Shown: piece by piece, positions 41,901 through 53,900 of the stretch
Numbering within the stretch: position 1 is the first letter of the stretch
Layout of the letters: every line of letters starts with the position of its first letter
NCBI RefSeq assembly: GCF_021347895.1
Contig: NC_067115.1
Span: 10,564,064-10,628,063, forward strand
Length of the DNA stretch: 64,000 bases
Origin: Acanthochromis polyacanthus
Lineage: Eukaryota > Chordata > Actinopteri > Pomacentridae
Direction of reading: 5' to 3'
Made by a program: the position numbers and the translations under genes
The notes under the pieces: generated by a model
What the model saw: the letters and a program-made list of their open reading frames with translations, nothing else
What the model was told of the DNA's origin: nothing
Database searches by the model: none

Positions 41901-44900
41901 TCTGTTCAAAACCTCTCACTTCTTCCATCTGTTTCCTGAGCATCTGACCATTTATATTTTGTTTGACATATTCCTGCACATTGAACATTTTTGCCTAAGC
42001 TTGTCATTTCTACAGGCAACCTTCTGGCTTTATGTGTATCTGCACAATTTCTTACTATAAACTAAATTTCTAAAAATGTTTCCTTTCACAAGACAGATCT
42101 ATGCAGTTTCTGATTTATGTAGTGCTTTTGCAGGATTTAAGATTAATTTTTGAGCAGTTGTTTCATACTTGACACTCTTAGCATGTCGCCAGCAGAGTGC
42201 AGCAAAGCTCCGTTTGTTGATAACAGAAAGGTAAACATGTTAACATCCCTGGTGATGTACATGCACTACCACCAGGTGTCAGACTCATGCCTTTCCATGT
42301 ACGTGTCACTATTAAAGAATCATTTGTGTGCTTTTGGAGACCACAAGAAGCATAAGCATGAAGTAGAGCTGCAGCAGAGTGTGACGGTTAGTGTGTAAAT
42401 GAGAACGTTCAAAGCACAACTCTTTCCACTTTTGCAGACAACAGACACGATTCTCCTGCTAACCTTGCAGAAAGTTCTTTCACTGAGCTGGGGGGAACTT
42501 ACATATGTCATTGTGAATCTCTTAAACGGAGAGAGCATAGAAAAACCACAATGTCTCTGTTATATAACAGTATGTGTCTTAGACCAGTGATCCAGCTGGA
42601 CACCCGACAGATTAGCAAAGGGAAGCCTCAGCCTTTTAATGGGCTTTTCCCGGTACTGCTTTCTTGTATATATTTTACATGCATGCACAGAACGCTTGAG
42701 ATTAACTGGAACAACGGCTTCAGATAGTGGACATCTGCAGATGCAGAATGATCAAATGCAGCAAATGTACACAGAAAAAGATGCAGCTTTTGATTGAATA
42801 AGACAAAAAAAAGAGAGAGAGAAAAGCTCTGACATCCCCGCTTTAATCAAAAGCCCGGTGTGAACACAAAGCTCCTCACCCATAAAACCTAAAACAGAGC
42901 AGCTGGGTGAGAAATTGTGCTCCATCCCTCGACAACAGCAAGCACAGCAGATGCCTGAAAGACAAGGATAGAAGATAGGCCAGCAGAAAATCCGGCACTG
43001 GGGCAGTAAACAACATGGTGGATACCTTCCAAAAGCCAGGATTTTTTTCATGCCACGCTCTGCTAGCAGCTTTAGTGCAGGTCAGGTCAAGCATTTTTGG
43101 CTGAGACGGGGGAGGCTACCATGTGTTTTTGCTTGACTGCATATGCATGATGACACACAAACACAAATTTAGCTGTTGTCATATGAAGCAAATAGATTGA
43201 GTTACCAATTGAACTGTGCAGATGCTAAATTCTACTAGCAATGAAGATTGAAACAGAATCAAACACAGTTTTGCAGTCATCCTTATATTATGGCTGTGCA
43301 CCAGTTACGGCCTGCATAGTATCACTATCATCAAAGCGGTTCAATCTGCATCTCCTACAAGGCTGCTCCTGTAATCCTGGTGCATTAAAGTCTGGTAATG
43401 TAGTATACTAAGCTTGTTTGATGAAGAGCTCATCCCTTCATTCAGTCTTTGTCTGGATATTTCACAGCATACCATCCAGAAACATCCAGTGATACCTTCT
43501 GACCTTAAACGTGACATAATCTCTCTGGCAAATGAACTTATGCAACATATATGCAAAGATAACTAGACAAAATAAGTTGCAGGCTGAAGGGTCAAGTCGA
43601 GGTGAGTTTGCCCTGAACGCTTTGGAACAAAGATGGATTTGAGCTTTAATTCAAGCATGGTCCACTGCACATGTATTAAGGCTTAAATCACCTGTCAGAT
43701 CCATAGGATAAACAATACAGCAGTGCTGACGGGTCACACAATGACTGAGTGAGATGTACACACACTACATTCTGAGTATTAATTATTTTAACTCTAATTT
43801 CAAAGCATAATTGTATAGAAAAAAATCACAATATAATGATAAAACCATGTCTGACTCCTCTATAACAGTGGTTCTCAACCCTGTTCCTCAGGACCCACTG
43901 TCCTGCATGGCTGTGTCCGAAATGGCATACTAATGTACTACTCATGCTAAGTGTGACGTCAAAATAAGTATGTAGTGCGTTCACATTAGATAGTATGAAG
44001 CGATTGAGTACGCGAGAAATACCCGGATGTATACTATTTCCGGAAAATTTTTAAGTATGCACGGTGACCACACTAGTCATACTCAACCGCTCCATAATGC
44101 TTTGCGAGCTACCCACCGAAATTGAAGCCTCCGCGGGATCTGTGGCCGGACCGGGGCGATATTTATTTTATTTTATGTGGTTAAGTAGTCATCCTAATCA
44201 CCCCACAGATTTGAGAAATAGGCATTTTCTGACAACCGTTTTAAATTTGTCAGACGCCTCACAACGTGCTACTGAATGCTAGCAGCTAGTTGCAGCAGCT
44301 CGCTTTGCATACAGAACAAGTAGCAGCTACCTCCAGTAGCCTGCAACTACAATTGAAACAATTTGCATAATCTGGCTAATAACTGCATGAGGAGTGCCGG
44401 CTTGAAATTGCCACATTAATTATGCGACTGTTTGTTAGCGTAAAATCGACCTGAAGCCGGCATTCAGCCGAGATATTTTAAGCTGCTGTCCGGAGTTTCC
44501 GTTTGTTTTCAATTTATGTATCATTTTTTAACAAAGCTTAAATGTGTTAGTCTAGTTCGATACTATAATATGAAGTTAGTATAACGTGATATGAAAATTT
44601 ATTCCTGAGCTCCGCCTTCCTCTCATAGACCCCCATGTTATTCCAAAAAGCGCCGGTTGCTGCCGACCAATCAAGTTCGAGCTTCAGCTTTGTCATGCTG
44701 TCAATCAACGGTTACGCGCACAGCAAGCAAGCCCATGCAGAGGTGGGCGAGCGACGCACTACGCAACCGCGCGCACATTTGTTTTGCTTGTGGAGGAGAG
44801 AGCATCAGGGATCAGCAACTTCCAGAAAAGTTACCAATCCCACGGCTTGTCAGGCCAAGAGACTGCAGGACGTTTTTTGGCTCGGGGTGCTCGCGTCGCT

Positions 44901-47900
44901 CCCCGACCACGGCCTCCATAGCCCGGCTGACGGCTTCGTTTAGATGCCCGACCTCTGGAGGAAGATGTTGGGGCGTCTGGGACATACTCTTCGTCAGAGG
45001 AGTCATGCAATTCTGAACTCTAGATAGAAATAAATAAACAATGTAACACATATACATGCGTAAATGCACTAAGTTTGATAAACAACGTCATCGAGAGGGA
45101 TACACGAGTGTAATCACATATTGAAACTTTACTCGTTCGTCCTAGCAGATTCATGTTATTTTGGTATTTGGTCAAGTTAGACTCAATTACAGCATTCTAA
45201 CGTAATTCCTTTATTATTTACTAAATGTACTAAATGTAGAAGAGTGGAAAACAGCAAAACAGGCAAGATGCTGCAGCACTCCGGGCACTCCTGTCAGGTA
45301 CTCCGCGCGTGCACAAATAAAGGGGCGAAATCAGAGGGAGGGTGGGACCAACAGTGTTTTGGGAGACGCTGCGATTCAAACTCCGGACAGCAGCTTTAAT
45401 AGCCATACTGCCGGTTTTTGTCGTCGGAGGTTTGAAATGCATTATGGGAAATGTGTGAACGGTTGGCATTCTAATCATACTTATAGTACGCAGTATACAG
45501 TATATACTCATTTAGTATGTAATATGTAGTACGTTAGTATGCCATTTCGGACACAGCCCATGTTTTAGATGCTTCCCTGCTCCAACACACCTGATTCAAA
45601 TGATCAGCTCGTCATCAAGCCTCTGCAGAAGCCTGATGACGAGCTGATCATTTGAGTCAGGTGTGTTGGAGCAGGGAAGCATCTAAAACCTGCAGGACAG
45701 TGGGTCCTGAGGAACAGGGTTGAGAACCACTGCTCTATAAGATCCTGAAGATATCCAAGTCTTCTCGTAAAGCTGCTGTAATCAGTATTTTACACCAACA
45801 GTTTATCAAATCACAGTGGCTATAGTATGTATTCACCCTCTTGAAAGTGCTCTCCTTTTATTGCCTGTTACTACTGACTCATAGTCAGTTTGCTTGTAGT
45901 GTTCTTTGGTCTTTTTGTTGTAGCTATGGTCAGCAGAAACGATTTACCAGTGACCTTCTAAATACAGGTGTCTTTATATTACAATCACTGAGACGCATTC
46001 ACTGCAAACATTACTTTGTAGAAATCTGTTTACGCTTTGACATGAAGGAGTGTTTTTAAGTAAATTATCTTAAAAAAAGGCAAAATAAATTGACCATGAT
46101 TCAATATTGAAAAGAAATAAAAGTGAATACTTTTTGACATAACAAAAAACATTAAATATAAAAGAAAAAAATTTGTTGATTTATTTTAAATACAGGGTGA
46201 CACAAAAAATGGAACTTTTTAACAATCCAGTTTAAAAAAAAAAAGGGTGATGGAAGAAAAATATTTTATTCTTAGTAATTGAAACCTTAAAACATGCCAT
46301 TTAAGAAACAATGATCGAATTTTCATTTTTTAAAAATGACTTCCTGTAGATGGCGTCCTCCTGTACGAATGCATTCTTGAAATCTGCTTTTGAGATTCCT
46401 CATTGACTGCTGCAACATCTCAGCTGGGATACTGTGAATTTCATCCTAAATTCCGTTTTAACTCATCCAGAGTTCTTGGTCGAGTCGTGTACACTTTACT
46501 CTTGAGATAGCCCCAGGTAGATTTCAAGAATGCACTTGTACAGGAGGACGCCATCTACAGGAAGTAATTTTTAAAAAATGAAAATTCCATCATTGTTTCT
46601 TAAATGAAATGATTTAAGGTTTCAATTGCCATGAATAAAATACTTCCATCACTCTTGGTTTTATTGGATTGTTAAAAAGTTCCTGTTTTTGTCACCCTGT
46701 ACTAAGTGCCCACAGATGTTAACATAGAAAAACATGTATACTGCACTACTACACTATTACACTACAGAGATTTTGCTACTTGGATATGTCTAGTTGTTTA
46801 CATAATTGTGAACACTTGTGTAGTGAACTATTTTATGTCTTATGTTTTAATTAATTCACATTACTTACATTATTAGTGCAGCTTTGCGTAAAAGTGTATT
46901 TATCCCTGTGATAGCTTCAGGACCTTACACAGGAGTAAGATGTGATTTCATGATTATACTGCCATTTTTTTTCTTTTGTTAAAATTCACTGCATGATGTA
47001 AAAAATCAGTGATTGAAAATTCTCCTATATATCACCTTCTTCTGCAGTTCCCCTCAGTTCTATGATGCACTTCAATGTTCTTTAACTCATCGATTCACTT
47101 TTACAAATCACGACTTAAAAAAAAAAATCGCTGTAAAACATCTTCTCATATAAGATCACCAGCCAGCTCCATATTGTTGCTATTTTTGGTTTGTATTTTC
47201 TGGATATCTAAGAAGCAACTGTGGGGTTTCATGTTTGCTTTAACGTAAAGGAAAAAATGTGAAAACATGTCAGTGCTGCATTCATATTTCCACTCCCATA
47301 AAGTGTCAAAATGCCCAAGCAAGGAAACCAATAAAAGCTGAGTAACTGCATGTTTAAAGCTGCATCAAATCATTATTTTTACAACAAAAATATTTCTTAG
47401 CGAGAAACTGAAAAGCCTGTGGTCACAAACTCACAAAGAATTAAGTCCCAGCTCTACAGTTCCACTCACTTCTATGAAACTTTGTTGAATCTTTCAGCTA
47501 GTTGTTTTTATTTTATGTCCCTCTCTGTTTCAGTTTCCTTTTCACAGCTTTAAATAGCAGACAACTGGTTTCTAAAACCCCCCACATACTATCTGACAAA
47601 AACTGTTGAACAAAGTGAAGCATTTAGAAGCTAAAAAACAGGATATGGCAAGATTTATTGAAACATTGCAGCTGATTCCACATTCAGAATTGTTCAATTT
47701 AGTTTAAAATCTAAGCGTTTTTCAATTTGAGAGAGAGACAGATTGTTTAGCATCTTTTCGTAATAAGACGTATGTGTATGTACTACCCAGAAAAATACTG
47801 AATGATGTAAAGACCAGGAGATGCGACCGATATTAATCAAACTAAGCGTTACTTTACAACACCCTGATCAGATCAGAGTAACTGCGTCGACAGCCAGAGA

Positions 47901-50900
47901 TGTTATGAAGAAAAAGTGTTCAGTTAGTGAGGGATTCCCATTTAACCTGACATCATTTTACAGACTACAGTCACATATGGCTGTCTGGATTGTCCCACAT
48001 TCCCTGCTCTCATTCTCGCCCACCTACCCCACCAAAAGGAGGATAATGCCTTTTGCACCTGTCCACATTTTGTCTATGCATTTTTCTGTAATCTAAAAGT
48101 TATATTTGGGTTTCCTTGGCTGTCTTTGAGAACCAATAAGTTAGAGATTCTCTCCAAAAAACGTGGTTGAAGGTATAGACGGTCACAGACATGTCAGTGC
48201 TGCATGTCCATTATCTCTATGCATGAGTATAGAGCACAACTGTTGCTGCTCAGTCATTATGGTCCATCAACTAACCCATTTTTAAATCTGTCTAAAGCTG
48301 CTCTTGTTTTTATGACAATGGCCTCATTGCTCGGCATGCATTTTCTACAAGTACTGTTTTTCACACAAATTTATGCTTTAAAAGCTGTGAGGTGTAGAAG
48401 GTTTTTCTAAGTTTTATTTTTGAGTAGTGTTTTTAAAATCAGTACCTCGAGACATTTTAAGTCAAGCAATGCAGCTGTTCTTTCATTGGATCAGTGCAAG
48501 ATTTTGCTGCTTTTGATTGTCTTGCACAAACTAATTCTAAACAAAGAAATCTGCTTGGACTACTGTAAATACGAACTTGTCCATTAAGTCACTCTGAAGC
48601 TCAAGCAGTTTCTGCTTGTTTGTTTGCTTTTGTCAGATTTTTGCTCACCGCAGGCTCATTTTTCACTGCATTATGACGTCCTGCACCTCTATGGAAACAA
48701 AATAAGCATGGCCAGAAGCATTAAAATATCGTCTGTCCTTTAGAACAAAGTTAGAATGCCATATATGAATAACAATGTTTTGTTATTATTTATTTCATTA
48801 AAAAATGAAAAAATTGAATCAACACGTAAAACTATTTTCGAAGTGAAAGTAAAGTTAACTCTACATACTACATATATTTAACTATTTAAATTTGAAGAAT
48901 TTAAGAATTTTTGTCAAACGGCTGTTGAGTCACTAATGAATTTATAGTTGTGCCAGTAAGCAAAGATTTTTGTGTATATGTGTGTGTGTTACAGAGTTTA
49001 CCTGGTGTGATGGATCCATTTATGCATATATTTAAATGAGACTCTTAGAGGAAAGTGATGTTGTTACAATATCACAATTTGAAACTTATCATGATTCATT
49101 TTCTTGATGAACTGCACACCTCACATTTATTTAGCAACCTTTAGAAAGTTGAAATCAGGCAGTTCTTCATGTTTTTCTGGAGTCATTTTCAATTCATAGT
49201 TCAGTGGCATGAGTAGTAAACTTTTAACTCAGCAGCACAAATCATGGACAGGTGAAAACTCTTGTTCTGTAATTTGGATAGTATCAATCTAGATTTCAGA
49301 TTGTTTGAAAGCAAACAACTTCACAATTGACCTTGTCAGCCTTTCTTGACTCTACACAAACCCTGCGCTTGGGACAAATATTTACTGTGTAACTCCAATA
49401 ACACAAAAAGCAAATGGAATACATGATTCAGCTAGAAGTGTATTATACTGAAATATACCTCTCGTTCAGAGAGAATGAGACCTACACACAGGAGAGAAAA
49501 GACAGAGCAGATAATACTGTGGGAAATAGATATTTACCACAAGTCCAACAACCTAAAGTGATTGACATGTTCGCTTGGATTTAAAAAAAAAATCACTTTT
49601 GCCATCTTTAACTATGTTCTAGGGCAACAGGATGTTAAATTTGCCCTGTGTCTTTAAAAAAATGTGACAATCAGTTTTTTGTTACAATAAACCTCATCTT
49701 GTTCCTCAGAAGTTTATCTTTTCTGCTGCAGTATTCACAGACTGTCTTGTTCTTTCACTCATTTAAGCTCTAATCTTCCTTTACGTCGCAATCAATCTCT
49801 ACTGTCATTCTTTATGACATCCAGTCATTCATTGCGCTCTAGCTCTCACCCTCCCTCCTCCTTTCATTTTCTCATCATTCAGACCATCTGTTGCTGAGTG
49901 TATGGATGACTCATTTGAACAATGAGAACTGCAGGATAAAAAAGAATGGGAAAACACACTCTTTATTTTTTCTGAGCAGAGCCTTGATGAATTTTTTTGT
50001 GATTGTGAGTAAACGACACATGCGTCCTGAACTGGCTGCTGGGTAAGCGCTGTCACAGTTGTTAATACTGTCACTGCAATGCTTTCTGTTCTTGCTTTCT
50101 GTTCTTGCATGTTGGCAAATTTACTGATCAGCATTTACAGGAATGTTTGAAGCAATAGTTTCTTCATTTCAGATAGAACTAGACAAAGCATAATTCTCAC
50201 TTATCTGACAACTGTTGAACATTTCATTCTAAATATAACCAACACTTGATCATATTGGAATGAAATAACCCTGCAGCAAAAAAGACAATCCCTTGCAGCC
50301 CTACAAAAGCCTTTTCCCCATACACCACCATTAAAAACACCTCCCAACACACTACCACAAGCAGGAACTGAATGAAGCCACAGGTGGCTGTCAGGTGGAG
50401 ACACAAACTCTCTGGAACTGTTGTGAAGCTTTAAGTGATACCTAAATTGGCAACAACAGAATATGCAGCTGATGTCAACTTTTAATCTGGAGGCGGCATG
50501 GCTCAGTGGGTAGAGTGGCCGTCTTGTAACTGGAAGGTTGCCGGTTCGATCCTCGGCCCGTCATGCTCATGTCGAGGTGTCCCTGAGCAAGACACCGAAC
50601 CCCTAATTGCTCCTGATGGGTTGTGGTTAGCACCTTGCATGGCAGCTCCCACCGTCAGTGTGTGAATGGGTAAATGTGACATATCATCATGTAAAGCGCT
50701 TTGGATAAAAGCGCTATATAAATACAACCATTTACCATTTAATCAACTATAAGCAAAAAAAAAAAACAAAACATCCCTACAGGTTGTTACAGCTGTCTTC
50801 TTCAGGCTCCTGTACATGCAGAGCGGAATGACTTCATGTAAATCTACTCATTTACACACCATTTGTATGCATGGGACAGACTACTGTGCAAAAACAGTAC

Positions 50901-53900
50901 ACACAGTTTTACTTTCATTTCCTGACTTTACAAACAAACTCTTTGTAGAGTGGAATTTATCTCCTGGGCCATCTGTGCCACACTCTGTCAGATTTGAGTG
51001 CACACAAATGTCGCAGTAGACAGACTGGTTGTTCCATATGCTAACATGCCGTATGGGGGGTCATAGGTCAAGATGTGAAGCTCTGATCATCTACTTGTAG
51101 AGTGATTATTCTGTACTTTTGTCTCACTGAGAACAAACAGTTCTCTGATGCACAATTAGAATTACTTACTCCTCTTTCATTTTCTGACTTACACAACCCT
51201 TCACTGCTGGACTCTGCATGATTTACGCTAGACAAAAAGCATAACTCAGCCTGAGATATGGGTCTCTTTTTGTAGTAAAAAGCTAAATATGTGTTCATCT
51301 CCATGCTCTTATATTTTTTTATACCTACATGATCACAAAAGGGTCACTTGTATCATGTGAGGACAGAATGGTTCACATTCCCGCACTCATCTTTGCTATA
51401 TATCTTATATCTGTGGTCTAAAACTTAGATGTTGGTTGTACAGTTGTATTTGGCATTAATCAATTAAATAGTCTAATTCATACACGTTGCATTTGGTGGT
51501 CTCATGCGGTGCAAGATGAAGTTAAATAGAAGTAAAATCCTCATGTTAACAAAAAAAATAATTCTTATCAAAATTTGTATACTCAGTGCTTCACAATACT
51601 GAGAATATCTAATTTACTCTAAAACTTTTGCAAATTGACTTCCAATAACTACTCTAAAGCTTGAAATCTTTCCCAACTTTACTTTTCTTATGCAATATTA
51701 AGTTCCTTTCTGCATGACCAACACTTTTGCAGTGTGCAGGGAAATTGAGTTAATAAGCTCTAAACTGAATTCTAACAATACACTAGCCTAGCCGCGCTAG
51801 ACAACCCACGGCAACGAATTTAATTCTCTGCCAGGGTGGGTCTAGTTACCCTCCATAAGGCTCGAGGCTGGATTCTCCTAAAACTGGCCGGACCAATCAC
51901 CATGAAGTGTAGAGTCAGAAGGCGGGCGTAACTAAGTGACGACAGAGGCGCGACGATTCTGACAGAAACAACCGGCGCACAATAAACAGTTATCTTTCGA
52001 CTCGGCTTTGGCCACAGCCCTTAAAGATTTGAAGCTAAAATTCAACTTGAAAGATAAACAAAGGACGGCGCTGAAGTGTTTCATTGAGAAGAAAGACGTA
52101 TTTGGACTTATGCCGACGGGATATGGCAAATCCTTAATATACCAGTTGGCTCCGTGGCTCCGCTGGTTGGGAAGCTAATGGGACTTAGCCACACAATCCG
52201 CCGGTGCTCTCGGAACCACGTCAGCCTATTCGTTGCGTTGATTGGTTGTATACCTACCCAATTGCTTCAGAGGGATTTGATAGACAACCTTTTAGCCCGC
52301 CTCCCTCCCTGTCGAGCTTCCCTAGACCCTTGTGCCGTCAGAAACATGGGATCTAGCATGGCTAGGCTAACAATACACCTGTAACATATCTACTTCAGAC
52401 ATGGTTTCTGCAATATTAAGTGGTCTTATCTCGCTGCTGTTTGGAGTTTTCATTTTTCTGCTAAGTTTGCTTTTGAATAATTATTTGATGCTATAAAAGA
52501 ACGTGCTTCCACATAACTAAGTGCTGAGACTGACTGCTGCTCTGAATAAACCAGTCACAGAGACACGTACAAGATTCAGGAATTGTACAGTTAAAGAACA
52601 TTGTTACTTTTCTCAAACGTGTCATTCACGGTTTTATGTTCCCAAACCGCAGAATGTTCTGGGCAAAGTGATATTCTGAGAGAGCTGTGAGATATTTGAA
52701 ATTTCTTTTGTGTTTAAGTTTGTGTTTTGTCTTTAGTGAAAGTATGGTATGCTATTGTTAGCAAGCTAAGAATGCAACCAATCTATGGGCTGAAATCATA
52801 TGTAGGTAGCTAAACAGCTGCTAGTTGCTAGCAGTTATTTTAAAATAATTTAAGCAACAGTCCAAGGTAGATACAATTGTAGCAGGTGGACTATGGGAAG
52901 TTAAGGAGGTGTTTGATCGTATTTGGATGGCAAAGCTCATTTCTGTGATATTTTGGTTTCCCTTTTGTACAGTGAGAAAAAATGTTGTCCATCTCGATAT
53001 ACAGTCTATGACACAAGAACCACAAGGTGTTTTTACTCTCCAGTCCCAAGGGCAAAGTAAGGAGTGTGGTGCGCTGCAATTAGGGCTCGAAAAGAAGGAT
53101 CGAGTAATAATTTAATATCTTGCATTTTTTTCAGCAAGCCAACCAACCCAACTAAGTTTGTCTCGTGGTATTTGCTCCAACAGACTTCTATTCAAAAAGT
53201 GTCAGTCTTTCATGAAATGCTTAGTTAATGAAATGTTTCCAAAAACCAGTATTATGTACTGGTTGTAATTTTTTTTTTTTTAAATTCACTAAATAAGGTG
53301 ATATGGCACTTCAAAATTAGAGGTGTGACTCACTTAATTGTTCTGCAGTGATGAAATAGCTATTTGGAGTTGTAGTTTCCTCATTGGTTTCATTGAGTTT
53401 TAAGTCACTATTATGCTGCAGAATAAATTTGGGGCCAAACAGGAGCCTCCGTGCTGGTACTGCATGACAGATAAAAGAGCCAGGACAGTGCCTTTTTCAA
53501 CATGCAGTGGTGGGTCAGCTAAGCATATACGCTCTTACACAAAGGCACCTGGGCTACACAACTTCCAGTGCAGTGTCCTACCTGTCCGAAGACAGAGTCC
53601 ACAATGGGACGCAGCTTCCTCCTGTCTCCCTCCTGCAACCAGAGGTCGTCGGGTTCTCCCACAGGGGAGGACAGACTCAAGGTCTTGGCTTTGGGCTTTG
53701 GTGGCCTCTTGATACTGGCTGAACTCCATCGCCTAAATGATTCAATCTTCTTCTTAATGGAACCCTGGAGAACAAAGCATGAACAGAGACATCCGAATAG
53801 AAACGTTAGCTAGCTTGCAATGAAGATTATGGATTAATGACTAATTAAAATGAAATTGTAATTAGCTCTTCAACCTCAAATGCATTGAAATGCCTTAACA

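Larger units (their letters stand above)
43866..45732. mobile_element. Fold-back hAT MITE, split by another element
   Basis: Ends cagtggttctcaaccctg and its complement gttgagaaccactg, flanked by the perfect 8-bp duplication CTCTATAA (43858-43865 and 45733-45740), as expected for hAT. Removing the inserted 1650-bp element leaves about 217 bases that fold almost end to end: the gatgcttccctgctccaaca arm at 45567 pairs with the arm ending 45688. Confidence 0.88.
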
